Positions 1 to 8,138 of a stretch of 64,000 nt of DNA are shown here, piece by piece (position 1 is the stretch's first letter; every line of letters begins with the position of its first letter). The stretch is from Thalassospira alkalitolerans (GTDB taxonomy: Bacteria; Pseudomonadota; Alphaproteobacteria; Rhodospirillales; Thalassospiraceae): positions 1 to 64,000 of the forward strand of contig NZ_JFKB01000001.1 in assembly GCF_002115745.1 (NCBI RefSeq), written 5' to 3'. Below the pieces are notes generated by a model. That model ran no database searches. It was not told the origin of the DNA and saw only the letters and a list, made by a program, of their open reading frames with translations. The position numbers were made by a program, and so were the translations under genes.

Positions 1-5
1 AGTAA

Positions 6-24
6 AAAGGGGACTGTCCCCTTT
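6..24. repeat. Perfect 9-1-9 palindrome with GGGGAC/GTCCCC core
   Basis: Positions 6-14 and 16-24 are perfect reverse complements around a single central T (AAAGGGGAC-T-GTCCCCTTT). The same AAAAGGGGAC core recurs at 704-714, on the other side of the foreign-looking patch. Motifs of this kind are often seen beside REP-associated or IS200-like transposase genes, but no such transposase is visible here, so the link is an inference. Confidence 0.6.
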
Positions 25-28
25 ATTA

Positions 29-256
29 GTGTGGGGGGAAATTTCGGCTAACTATGCATCGCAAGCTTCTGGACGTGTAACAGCTGTTATTAATAATCCT
101 CGTCCAAACAGCATCTTTCTCACAGAGGAACTGCCAACCTTGTTGCAGAACAATAATGTTACACAAATTACGATACGCTCAATAAACGGCCAGCAAATAA
201 ATATTCCAAGGGGAACATCTTTTGGTGACGCATTACAGATGATCCAAGGATTTTAG
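29..256 (+). CDS. Possible C-terminal fragment of a polymorphic (CdiA/RHS-like) toxin
   Basis: This short AT-rich ORF encodes 75 residues from a GTG at 29, but the frame is open to the window edge, so it may be the end of a longer gene. The pattern W-G-x-I-S-x-N-Y-A-x-x-A-S-G-x-V followed by E-x-P-x-L-x-x-N-x-x-V-x-x-I resembles C-terminal toxin tips of filamentous-haemagglutinin-type proteins. That resemblance is from memory of the family and is not proven. A second 75-residue ORF starts 3 bp after its stop, the usual place for an immunity gene. The upstream palindrome replaces the expected toxin body, so this looks like an orphan cassette. The function is uncertain. Confidence 0.4.
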
Positions 257-258
257 TT

Positions 259-486
259 ATGAGCGATACGAGAATCACTATGCCACATCGGCATACAGTC
301 CGGTACGAAAAAGGCAATTCAATCATCGACTTTGAGGTTGAATTGCTTCAAGGGGGAATCGTATTTTATCGTCGAGGAGCAAAGATAATTTCTGGTCAGA
401 ATCAAAATCTCGAATCTGCCACTAACGCAGTAGAAGACTGGATAAAATTAAAATTTGGTCATGTTGAAGTGGACTATAGTGATTAA
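259..486 (+). CDS. Small hypothetical protein, candidate immunity protein
   Basis: This 75-residue ORF starts with ATG three bases after the preceding stop, so the two are translationally linked. It is acidic at its C-terminus, lacks a signal peptide and has no motif that I recognise. The only support for an immunity role is its position directly behind a toxin-tail-like ORF and its small size. It is AT-rich compared with the chromosomal genes from 755 onward, consistent with transfer. It ends about 40 bp before the remnant of an IS3-family transposase read on the opposite strand. Confidence 0.4.
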
Positions 487-528
487 TACTTGCATGACGT
501 GTGCCGTCCTAAAATACGTTGACGGTTT

Positions 529-697
529 TTACGAAGCCAGCGGGCTAGTCTCGCTGGCTTTTTGATGGACCAGTTCTGGCGTTTGCATTGCCAGAGCGAG
601 GTGTGGTCGTTTGGTGTTGTAGGTTTGTATGGCCTCGGCGACCAACTGTTTGAGATCCTCAAAGGTTTTGCAGCGAAGGAACAGGAATTCCTGTTTA
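529..697 (-). pseudogene. IS3-family transposase (OrfB) C-terminal remnant
   Basis: Read on the minus strand, this stretch encodes about 55 residues ending at a TAA at 529-531. They include R-C-K-T-F-E-D-L, an A-I-Q-T-Y-N-T-K-R-P-H-L-A-L block and a final T-P-E-L-V-H. The Y-N-x-x-R-P-H-x-A-L block is the hallmark of the C-terminus of IS3-group DDE transposases. The rest of the gene, its catalytic residues and both terminal inverted repeats are missing, so it cannot move by itself. The homology stops near 697, just before the GGGGACAG motif at 704-726. Confidence 0.8.
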
Positions 698-703
698 CAG
701 AAG

Positions 704-726
704 AAAAGGGGACAGATTTATTTTTT
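704..726 (+). repeat. AAAAGGGGACAG motif followed by a T/A-rich tail
   Basis: The sequence AAAAGGGGACAG then ATTTATTTTTT lies between the IS3 remnant and the chromosomal gene thpR. Its first eleven bases match the left arm of the palindrome at 4-14. It may mark the right edge of the foreign patch. Confidence 0.45.
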
Positions 727-754
727 AATGCGGGTGGAGATTTACGCCCCTCCT

Positions 755-1300
755 CTAATTACCTATCCCATCATACGCCGCAACCACCCGAAATTCCGGA
801 CCGTCTGTTGTTGAATGGCTTTCATACAGACAGAACCGATCAACGGTGAACGCCCTGCTTGTCAGGTCGAGGTGATCGGCGATGGTTTGTTCGACGGTGG
901 CACGCGCCGCATCGCGGTTACGGCCCAATGTGATATGCGGGGTGAAGTTGCGCATGTCCATGTTTGGGCATTCTTCCATTGCCAGTAATGAATTTTCCAC
1001 CCGGTGCGCCAGTGCGTGTAATTCCGGTTGCTTTGCGACACCGGCCCAGAGAATGCGGATTTTCCGCGCTGAGGCGAAGACGCCCAGACCGCTGACTTGA
1101 AGTTCAAAGGGCTTGAACGGCAGGTTGGAGAGAACACCGTCGATTTCTTTGGCAAGGCCGGGATCGACATTACCGATGAATTTCAATGTGATGTGTATAT
1201 TTGCCGGGGTTTGGGCCTCAATCCCCCGGATGCCACGGGCCAGCGGGTAAAGATCGGCTGCGATATCAGCCGGGATTTCGATGCCAACAAACAAACGCAT
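755..1300 (-). CDS. thpR: RNA 2',3'-cyclic phosphodiesterase (2H family, ThpR/LigT)
   Basis: This 181-residue protein is a 2H-superfamily phosphoesterase. The two signature motifs are visible: H36-I-T38 within HITLKF and H122-I-T124 within HITLGR. In this family the two histidines hydrolyse 2',3'-cyclic phosphate ends of RNA to 2'-phosphate, and some members ligate tRNA halves in vitro. Length and the start MRLFVGIEIP are typical. The ribosome-binding site before the ATG is weak. It is the first clearly chromosomal gene after the foreign patch and runs in the same direction as the pirin gene upstream of it, 84 bp away. Confidence 0.9.
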   Translation of the reverse strand: MRLFVGIEIPADIAADLYPLARGIRGIEAQTPANIHITLKFIGNVDPGLAKEIDGVLSNLPFKPFELQVSGLGVFASARKIRILWAGVAKQPELHALAHRVENSLLAMEECPNMDMRNFTPHITLGRNRDAARATVEQTIADHLDLTSRAFTVDRFCLYESHSTTDGPEFRVVAAYDGIGN

Positions 1301-1384
1301 ATTCAGAACTCGGCAATATCATGGGAAAGAAAGGACAGAATGCCCCGAATGCCCGGATCAGGCGGTATAGGCGGTATCGCCGGT

Positions 1385-2251
1385 TTAGCTGGTCGATCGG
1401 CCCGGAAGCGGAATGATGTCGTCTTCACCCGGTATTTGGGGAAAGTCACCCTTGACCCAATCGGATTTGGCCTGTTCGATCCGATCCTTGGAACTGGAAA
1501 CGAAATTCCACCACATATGGCGATGGCCCAGCGGCAAGCCGCCAAGCAACATCACCCGGCAATCGGTTTGGGCGATGATATCGGGGATTTCTTCGGGGGC
1601 TATCGTGATGAAACTGAACGCGCCATGGCTATCGCCGTCAATGGCAAGCGTGCCATCAATCACATAAAGGGCGGCTTCCTGATTTTCACCCGGTAGCAAC
1701 AATTGCGCGCCTTCGTCCATATGAATATCAAGATAAAACAATTTGGATTTGACCGGCACCGGGGCGGTTTTGCCAAAGGCCTCGCCCGCGATCAGGCGCA
1801 TATGCAATCCGGCATCTTCGATGATCGGCAGGTCATCTTTGGCGACATGGGTGAAATCAGGGGTGCAATCTTCGTCCTCGGTCGGCAAGGCGACCCACAA
1901 TTGCAGCCCATGCAAGGCATGGTCACGGTTTTTAACATCACCAGTTTCGCGTTCGGAATGGGTAATGCCCCGCCCGGCCGTCATCCAGTTGAGATCACCA
2001 GGACGGATTTCAAGATGATTGCCAAGGCTGTCATGATGCAGGATCGCCCCGTCAAACAGATAGGTCACGGTTGCCAAACCAATATGGGGATGCGGGGCAA
2101 CATCAATACCATCCCCGGCGGCAAAATTAGCCGGCCCCATATGATCGAAAAAGATAAACGGACCGACCGCACGCGCATCGCGATGGGGCAGAATGCGGCG
2201 CACGGTCAGGTTTCCCATATCGGTTACCTTGCCTGAAATCAGCTTTACCAT
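1385..2251 (-). CDS. Pirin family protein
   Basis: This 288-residue cytosolic bicupin is a pirin homologue. The N-terminal cupin carries the metal site expected for the family: H54-P-H56 and H98-S-E100 inside T-A-G-R-G-I-T-H-S-E. The C-terminal domain is degenerate, as in other pirins. Bacterial pirins include quercetinase-like dioxygenases and proteins that bind metabolic enzymes; nothing here fixes the substrate. The start is supported by a GGAGG Shine-Dalgarno sequence just upstream. It is transcribed in the same direction as the aldo/keto reductase upstream and thpR downstream. Confidence 0.92.
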   Translation of the reverse strand: MVKLISGKVTDMGNLTVRRILPHRDARAVGPFIFFDHMGPANFAAGDGIDVAPHPHIGLATVTYLFDGAILHHDSLGNHLEIRPGDLNWMTAGRGITHSERETGDVKNRDHALHGLQLWVALPTEDEDCTPDFTHVAKDDLPIIEDAGLHMRLIAGEAFGKTAPVPVKSKLFYLDIHMDEGAQLLLPGENQEAALYVIDGTLAIDGDSHGAFSFITIAPEEIPDIIAQTDCRVMLLGGLPLGHRHMWWNFVSSSKDRIEQAKSDWVKGDFPQIPGEDDIIPLPGRSTS

Positions 2252-2302
2252 GCGCCGCCTCCTTTATCTATCTCTCAGACCTTCATCTGGGTCGAACCGG
2301 CC

Positions 2303-3343
2303 TTAGGGGCAAGGGTTTGGCCACATGGTCTGGATGTTTTCAATTTCGGCCAGAACATCATCGGACAATTCAACATAGGCCGAGCCGATATTGGATTTAA
2401 GCTGTTCCATGCTGGTCGCGCCAATGATGTTGGCGGTCAGGAACGGGCGGGTATTGACATAGGCCAGCGCCATCTGGGCCGGATCAAGACCGTTATCCTT
2501 GGCAAGTTTGACGTAAGCCTCGGTCGCCTTGATGCCATTATCGGTCAGGTAACGACTGAAATATTGCGGCCAAAGGGCTGTACGACTGCCTTCGGGCAGC
2601 GCACCGCCAAGATATTTGCCCGACAAAGCCCCACCACCCAGCGGCGAATAGGCCAGCAAACCGGCATCTTCGCGGATCGAGCATTCAGCAAGACCGACTT
2701 CATAGGTGCGGTTGAGCAAGCCATAAGGATTTTGGACCGAAACCACACGCGGCCAGCCCTTTTTCTCGGCCCATTCAAGGAACTTCATCAACCCCCAAGG
2801 GGTTTCGTTCGACAGGCCGATATGACGAATTTTACCTGCCTGAACAAGGTCATGCAGGGCTTCAAGGCTTTCTTCGATCGAGGTGAATTCTTCTTTTGCT
2901 TCATGGACATAGCCCAATTTACCAAAGAAATTGGCATTCCGGTCCGGCCAATGAAGCTGATAAAGATCAACATAATCGGTTTTAAGGCGTTTAAGCGATC
3001 CGTCGATGGCCTCATTGATCTGCGCACGGGTCAGGCGCGGGCCGCCACGAACATAGGGGAACCGTTCCGCCGGGCCGACAATTTTGCTGGCGATCACCAA
3101 ATCATCACGACGGCCGCGTTTTTCAAGCCAGTTGCCAATGATGGTTTCGGTTTTGGTAAAGGTCTCTTCCATCGCCGGGACCGGGTACATTTCGGCGGTA
3201 TCGATGAAATTGACGTCATTGGAGGTCGCGTAATCAAGCTGTTCAAACGCTTCGTCCTGCGTATTTTGTTGGCCCCAGGTCATGGTGCCAAGGCAAATCA
3301 CACTGACATTAATGTCAGTTCGTCCCAATCGACGATATTCCAT
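2303..3343 (-). CDS. Aldo/keto reductase (Tas-like)
   Basis: This 346-residue NADPH-dependent oxidoreductase has an (alpha/beta)8 barrel. The catalytic tetrad of the aldo/keto reductase family can be read as D48, Y53, K87 and H131 (in L-Y-Q-L-H-W-P-D). The start MEYRRLGRTD and the long insert after the histidine resemble the Tas/YajO-type subgroup. The substrate is unknown; members reduce aldehydes and ketones. An AGGGGA ribosome-binding site lies 7 bp before the ATG. It is probably cotranscribed with pirin, whose start is about 50 bp downstream of its stop. Confidence 0.92.
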   Translation of the reverse strand: MEYRRLGRTDINVSVICLGTMTWGQQNTQDEAFEQLDYATSNDVNFIDTAEMYPVPAMEETFTKTETIIGNWLEKRGRRDDLVIASKIVGPAERFPYVRGGPRLTRAQINEAIDGSLKRLKTDYVDLYQLHWPDRNANFFGKLGYVHEAKEEFTSIEESLEALHDLVQAGKIRHIGLSNETPWGLMKFLEWAEKKGWPRVVSVQNPYGLLNRTYEVGLAECSIREDAGLLAYSPLGGGALSGKYLGGALPEGSRTALWPQYFSRYLTDNGIKATEAYVKLAKDNGLDPAQMALAYVNTRPFLTANIIGATSMEQLKSNIGSAYVELSDDVLAEIENIQTMWPNPCP

Positions 3344-3487
3344 AGATCAATCCCCTTTTGCGCCCTGATTGAGCGCGCTTTATTTTCAATGGGTTGAATA
3401 TATCCCGGTCACGCGCCGATGGAAGCGTTTAGCACAAATTTTCTTGCAACATCATGTTATTGCAATGAATTTGCGAACCCTTCGCGA

Positions 3488-4606
3488 TCAGACAAACAGG
3501 GTCAAAACCCCGGTATAACCGTAAAAGCGATCATTGCAGACCTCACCACTGCCATAAAACCCGGTCAGCGGCAGATCGCCGATTTCTTCGCGGATGATCA
3601 TCATTTCGCGGCTTTCGGTACCAAACAGATGCGGGCCACGCGCCACACAACTGCAATACAGCGCCCCGCGCGGTTTGCCCGGCAGGCGGTTTTGCACATC
3701 CGCCAGCATACGGCGCAAATCCTGCTCGGCGGCAAGCCCATCACGACGGACAAAGCGGATGGTATCGCCCACCTGCACATCGTTGCTCATGGCGATCAGG
3801 TTATTATGGGGATCAACCCCCATCAGATTGCGCACGACAAAATCACCGGTATCAGAGCCCGGTACCATCAGCGCAACGTGATAACGCCCCGAAGCAAGGG
3901 AATGTTCGCTGCCATCGCCATCAAGTTCGGCGCGAAAGATATCCAAAGCCGGTTGATCATCAATTGTAGAAATGATGCCTTCGCGGCCTTCGGTGACGCG
4001 ATGTACCGGGCCAATTGGGGTGCAGGCCTGACTGATGCCGACCTGAACGGCGGTTTTACCGGCAAACAACACGCCCGATAATCCGCCTTTGACGACCTTG
4101 TCGGCAATTTGCGGTGCACCGCGTTCGCCCGATGCAATGCCGCCGACAAGATAGGTCGATCCCAGACGGGCCAGCTCAGACAAGGTCGCAAGGCTTTCGG
4201 GCGCACCGGGATCGCCATGGACAAGGCCAAAGATCGGTTGCAGCCGGTCAATCGCGGCTTGCAATTGCGGGTTATCAAGATCGGCATCGGTTTTCAGTGG
4301 TTCAAAAATATGAAAATCATCGGGATCAATCGGGGCAATCATAACAGATGCGGCAGGCACCCCGAAATACGCCCGGCCCGATCCGCAAACACCAATGCCA
4401 ACCGTACCCACCCAATGTTCAAGTGACAGGCGCGACCGCAGGAAAGTCAGGATACTGCCAAGATCACCAGCAAGGGATTCGGTGACATATAAAAAAGCCA
4501 GAGCGCGTTCTGACAAGGGCTGTTTTTGCAGCTGGTCTGCCAGCTCGCTTGCGACCGCTGCCCAATTTTCGCCGCTGGCATGTGCCGCCTGAAATTCCGC
4601 CGTCAT
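3488..4606 (-). CDS. FIST-domain signal transduction protein
   Basis: This 372-residue cytosolic protein has a FIST_N-type N-terminal half and a FIST_C domain ending in L-T-G-F-Y-G-S-G-E-V-C with a final T-G-V-L-T-L-F. FIST domains are thought to sense small ligands such as amino acids in signalling pathways. I chose the ATG at 4606 because a GGGAGA sequence lies just before it. A longer reading from 4657 would add 17 residues without a good ribosome-binding site. It has no attached signalling output domain, so any partner must be separate. The J-domain gene upstream has the same orientation, 213 bp away. Confidence 0.85.
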   Translation of the reverse strand: MTAEFQAAHASGENWAAVASELADQLQKQPLSERALAFLYVTESLAGDLGSILTFLRSRLSLEHWVGTVGIGVCGSGRAYFGVPAASVMIAPIDPDDFHIFEPLKTDADLDNPQLQAAIDRLQPIFGLVHGDPGAPESLATLSELARLGSTYLVGGIASGERGAPQIADKVVKGGLSGVLFAGKTAVQVGISQACTPIGPVHRVTEGREGIISTIDDQPALDIFRAELDGDGSEHSLASGRYHVALMVPGSDTGDFVVRNLMGVDPHNNLIAMSNDVQVGDTIRFVRRDGLAAEQDLRRMLADVQNRLPGKPRGALYCSCVARGPHLFGTESREMMIIREEIGDLPLTGFYGSGEVCNDRFYGYTGVLTLFV

Positions 4607-4819
4607 GCATTCTCCCGCTGTGTTTTGGGTTGGCATTGCCGTAGGCCGGATGCGCACCGCACATCATCCCCCGGGCCCGGTCCGTGTTCTTATTCTGCTA
4701 TTATCTAAGCATTCCAATCGGGCATTCACAAGTCAGTCGGCGTTAATTCAATCCGGGATACATCAGGAACAGGCCCCACAATGCCCCCAAAATGGGCTAC
4801 CCAATCCCGGACAATCGCA

Positions 4820-5533
4820 TTAGGCAATATGACGACGCAACAAATCCATGGCAGCATTTAGCTGGGTCATGCGTTGATGCGAGCCATAATTACTGTCGGG
4901 ATGATGGATCGAGGCCAGAACGCGGTACTTGATCCGAATGGACTTGATATCGGGCCGGGCACTGGGCGCAAAGCCCATCACATGCAGCGCCTCGTTAAAG
5001 GTTGTGACACCACGATCAAGCGGTTCAAACGCCAGATTATCGACAATGGCGCGTAACCGTTCAAGTTCCTCGCGCGATTGCAACAGCTCGACCGGGGGTT
5101 CGTTTTGACGCTTTTTAAGGGCGTGGGCTTCTTCAAGCACCAGACGTTCGGCGGCAAGGACATCGGCCTTTTCGACCCGCATCTTGACCTCGCCCAAATC
5201 GAAATGCAGCGCCATGTTTAAGGCCTTGCGCACGGCAATGATCGAATGTCCGGCGGGCAAACGCAATTGCAGCCTTGGTTTACGCCGCCAGGGGCGGCCT
5301 TCGGCGGGGCCAGATTTCAACACGATGGTTTCACGATCCCCCGGGGGCGGATCGCCGGGATCATCATAGTCTTCAATCGCGGCTTCGGGCACGATCAGCA
5401 TCACCGAACGTGCCAAATCAGCAGCATTAACGCCACGTTTGCCTGCAAGTTCCAAAACAGCATCGCGGAAAACCGACGAACACGGAATGGTATAGGATTG
5501 TTTGACCGTTGCTGTCGCCATTGCCCTGCCCAA
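4820..5533 (-). CDS. J-domain-containing protein with C-terminal HPD motif
   Basis: This 237-residue protein has a J-domain at its extreme C-terminus, with the HPD signature at residues 211-213, followed by a short helix III ending R-R-H-I-A. The N-terminal 150 residues are a helical, charged region with no Zn-finger or G/F region, so it is not a general DnaJ. Such proteins recruit DnaK to a specific client. Two starts are possible: TTG at 5533, preceded by AGAGGA, and ATG at 5521. A long gap without genes lies upstream. Confidence 0.75.
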   Translation of the reverse strand: MGRAMATATVKQSYTIPCSSVFRDAVLELAGKRGVNAADLARSVMLIVPEAAIEDYDDPGDPPPGDRETIVLKSGPAEGRPWRRKPRLQLRLPAGHSIIAVRKALNMALHFDLGEVKMRVEKADVLAAERLVLEEAHALKKRQNEPPVELLQSREELERLRAIVDNLAFEPLDRGVTTFNEALHVMGFAPSARPDIKSIRIKYRVLASIHHPDSNYGSHQRMTQLNAAMDLLRRHIA

Positions 5534-5580
5534 TGTCCTCTGCCTAGTTTTTCAACGGCTTGGGGTGTATTTCCGGCCAA

Positions 5581-5655
5581 GATCACCCAAAAACACCCCG
5601 TTTGAACGAAAGTGTAGCGATCGTGGTTACGGCCTGCAACTGCGTTTGTAGGCAA
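5581..5655 (-). repeat. Diverged repeat element, copy A (inverted relative to copy B)
   Basis: On the minus strand this copy has the blocks GCCTACAAACGCAGTTGCAG and, about 35 bp further on, CAAACGGGGTGTTTTTGGGTG-like sequence. Both blocks recur in the same order on the plus strand at 5986-6080 with a different spacer. Read as protein, both copies would give P-T-N-A-V-A then Q-T-G-C-F, but neither lies in a supported gene. Confidence 0.5.
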
Positions 5656-5985
5656 ACTTGAATCGCTTCCGATTCATCCACAGGCATTTTTATGCCTATT
5701 TTTATCCTTTTTGAACGATGGGCACTTGGAAATTTATCTTTTAACTAACTGATATTTAACAGTAAAACTTGAATAATATCCGCAACTCCAAAGCACGGCG
5801 GTCAATTTTTCATCCGTCATGGATCAATCTGGCTGCAAATTGCACCCGTTGCGGCGAATACCCCATAAGATACTGTTACTAAACATATTTTTCGGACATC
5901 AGAACGCGAAGGAACAGCACCGCATTCAACCCCTATTTGACGATTTCACGAGGCGGCATTCTATTTCGATATTACGGTCAACATT

Positions 5986-6080
5986 TTTACCTACGAATGC
6001 AGTTGCAGTTGAGATATTCGAAACAGAACCGAAAGTAAATGGAGTGTTAATTTCACACCAAACCGGGTGTTTTGGGGTGC
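5986..6080 (+). repeat. Diverged repeat element, copy B
   Basis: On the plus strand this copy has ACCTACGAATGCAGTTGCAG near 5989-6008 and CAAACCGGGTGTTTTGGGGT near 6059-6078. These match copy A at 5581-5655 except for scattered substitutions, while the sequence between the blocks differs in length and content. Block conservation with a variable middle suggests a repeat family or a structured RNA rather than chance. Confidence 0.5.
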
Positions 6081-6373
6081 TTTTCCCGGTTTTTCCCCGC
6101 ATTTTCTGCATTTCGCACCCTTGCGAATAATCACTTAAATATATGAAATTAAAAGATAATATCTGAATTCCTGTTCGCAACCCTACTTGCCACGACAGAA
6201 CAGCAGACATCGTTTCGATTTGTTTTCAAAAACTATCTACGTATGTTATTTTTTTATAAAAATCAGGCTAGATTCAAGTCCCAAAACAGCGTTTCTGCCC
6301 GGCGACGAACACCACCGCCAACCACGTAGCGTATTGTTATCGTGTTGTTTTCCAACCTCTGATCCAAAACGGC

Positions 6374-6403
6374 GCAAGGCTGCGATAGGTATCGCAGCCT
6401 TGC
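6374..6403. terminator. Perfect 14-bp hairpin downstream of tesA
   Basis: Positions 6374-6387 and 6390-6403 are perfect reverse complements with a 2-bp loop (GCAAGGCTGCGATA and its complement). It lies just past the stop of tesA. The T-run on the minus strand is weak (GTTTTGG), so it may be a terminator or an RNA-stabilising hairpin. Confidence 0.55.
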
Positions 6404-6459
6404 AAATCTTTGATCCACCCAACGAAATACCGGTTAACCGGCCCCGCACCAGAACAGGG

Positions 6460-7206
6460 TCAGGAACCAGCGCCAAGAACGTTAACAACCTGTGGCAGGA
6501 TGCGTTCGACGATGATTTTGACGCCATCAGCATTGGGGTGCATGCCGTCATCCTGATTAAGGGCTGAATTTGCCGCTACGCCATCAAGGAAGAAGGGATA
6601 GAAATCGATCTGATATTGGGTCGCAAGATCGGGATAGATACCGTTGAATTCATCGCCGTATTCCTTGCCCATATTGGGCGGGGCCACCATCCCGGCCAAC
6701 AGAACCACGACATCGCGATCGCGCAGTTTTCCGACGATTTCCATAAGGTTGGCACGGGTTTGCGCCGGTTCGATACCGCGCAGCGCATCATTGGCCCCCA
6801 GTTCAAGCAACACAATATCGGGGTTATCGGCCAGCGCCCAGTCCAGCCGGGCAAGACCGGCAGCCGTCGTATCGCCAGATACCGAACTGTTGATGACTTT
6901 GACATCATGACCGGCATCACGCAGGGCGGCTTCAAGGCGCGGGGCAAAGCCATCTTCATGGGACAAGCCATAACCTGCCATCAGGCTATCGCCATATAGC
7001 ATCAGGGTTTGTGGCCGGTTTGCAGCCGCACTGGCACCCTGGGCACAAAGCAGGCTTGTCGCGCCAATCAGAATACCAAAGAATACGCCCGTACGGCGAA
7101 ACAGCCGTTTAAACAGGTGCCGGGTCTGGCCAGAAGTGAACTGGTTAACAACGAGGTCTTGCCTGCACAGCGCATTTGCCACAAATCTCACCTTATGTTC
7201 TGTCAT
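6460..7206 (-). CDS. tesA: Arylesterase / thioesterase I, SGNH hydrolase (TesA-like)
   Basis: This 248-residue SGNH hydrolase carries all family blocks: the nucleophile S74 in Y-G-D-S-L, N139 in G-A-N-D, and D220/H223 in D-G-M-H-P-N. Family members hydrolyse acyl-CoA thioesters, lysophospholipids and aryl esters, usually in the periplasm. A hydrophobic segment at about residues 41-60 ending A-S-A-A looks like a signal peptide, but it is preceded by a 40-residue basic stretch, so the true start may be later (a GTG at codon 9 has a better ribosome-binding site). It is divergent from the ybbA-ybbP ABC genes, a classic arrangement in proteobacteria. Confidence 0.9.
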   Translation of the reverse strand: MTEHKVRFVANALCRQDLVVNQFTSGQTRHLFKRLFRRTGVFFGILIGATSLLCAQGASAAANRPQTLMLYGDSLMAGYGLSHEDGFAPRLEAALRDAGHDVKVINSSVSGDTTAAGLARLDWALADNPDIVLLELGANDALRGIEPAQTRANLMEIVGKLRDRDVVVLLAGMVAPPNMGKEYGDEFNGIYPDLATQYQIDFYPFFLDGVAANSALNQDDGMHPNADGVKIIVERILPQVVNVLGAGS

Positions 7207-7355
7207 CGTGTTGGTGCGGTTACCTGTTGGTTACCCTTCGGTTACCCCTTGATAAACAAGTTTGAACCAGCAACGTTGATTTCCGTAAAGTTATTTAACC
7301 CGTTTCATTGTCCTTGCAATGCCTTGTAACGCCACAGCGCCAGATTGGACCAAAC

Positions 7356-8138
7356 ATGACTGTGCTTGAAACCACCAATATTTCACCGGATTCCCCAGCA
7401 TCCGTCGCCGGGAAACAACAGCACACCGTCGATGTAAAGGGTCTTAAGCTGAGCCTTAAAGGGCCGGCCGGGGTTGTGGATATTCTAAAAGGCGTTGATA
7501 TCCAGATCGATGCGGGGGAACGCGTCAGCCTTGTCGGGCCGTCGGGATCAGGCAAAACGTCGCTTTTGATGGTGATTGCCGGGCTGGAACAGGCGCAGGC
7601 CGGTGCGATCCAGGTTTGTGGACAGGATTTGCGCCAGCTTGATGAAGACGGGCTAGCGCTTTATCGCCGCCATCATGTGGGCATCGTGTTTCAGGATTTT
7701 CACCTTATCCCGACGATGACAGCCCTTGAGAACGTGGCCCTGCCGATGGAGTTTGCCGGGCGCCGCGATGCGTTTGAACGGGCAAAAACCGAACTTAAGG
7801 CCGTGGGCCTTGGCCATCGCATAGACCATTACCCCGGCCAGCTTTCCGGTGGCGAGCAACAGCGTGTGGCGCTGGCGCGGGCCCTTGCCACCGATCCGGC
7901 CCTGTTGCTTGCCGATGAACCGACTGGCAATCTTGACGGGGCAACCGGCGAAACGATCATCGAATTGCTGTTTAATCTGGCGAAGCGCAAAGGATCGACC
8001 CTGTTGCTGATTACCCATGATCCGGAGCTTGCCGCGCGATGCGACCGGTCGATCATGCTGCGTGACGGGGAAATTGTTTCGCAACAGGAAAACCATCCTG
8101 AAACCCGTCAAGCCCCCCAACAGGACGCCAAATCATGA
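7356..8138 (+). CDS. ybbA: ABC transporter ATP-binding protein (YbbA family)
   Basis: This 260-residue ATPase has Walker A G-P-S-G-S-G-K-T, the signature L-S-G-G-E-Q-Q-R and Walker B L-L-L-A-D-E-P-T-G-N-L-D. It is of the LolD/MacB/FtsE type. The ATG at 7356 is preferred; an upstream TTG at 7308 would add 16 residues. The stop overlaps the start of the permease by 4 bp (ATGA), so the two are translationally coupled and form one transporter. The divergent tesA neighbour suggests a role in envelope lipid or hydrophobic-compound handling, but the substrate is not established. Confidence 0.9.
   Translation: MTVLETTNISPDSPASVAGKQQHTVDVKGLKLSLKGPAGVVDILKGVDIQIDAGERVSLVGPSGSGKTSLLMVIAGLEQAQAGAIQVCGQDLRQLDEDGLALYRRHHVGIVFQDFHLIPTMTALENVALPMEFAGRRDAFERAKTELKAVGLGHRIDHYPGQLSGGEQQRVALARALATDPALLLADEPTGNLDGATGETIIELLFNLAKRKGSTLLLITHDPELAARCDRSIMLRDGEIVSQQENHPETRQAPQQDAKS

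Larger units (their letters stand above)
5534..6459. other. Long AT-rich intergenic region with diverged inverted repeats
   Basis: About 925 bp lie between the J-domain gene and tesA with no convincing gene. Small frames exist but have no ribosome-binding sites or recognisable products. The region is richer in A and T than its surroundings. It holds two diverged copies of one element in opposite orientation (5581-5655 and 5986-6080) and a perfect hairpin at 6374-6403. Confidence 0.6.

Noticed and set aside
2564..3397. 277-codon open frame antisense to the aldo/keto reductase gene
   Set aside because: It is fully explained as a shadow of the reductase, whose catalytic residues are intact.
5819..6210. 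Small overlapping frames on both strands in the 925-bp gap
   Set aside because: No ribosome-binding sites and no recognisable products; the shared peptide-like pattern is better explained by the DNA repeat elements.
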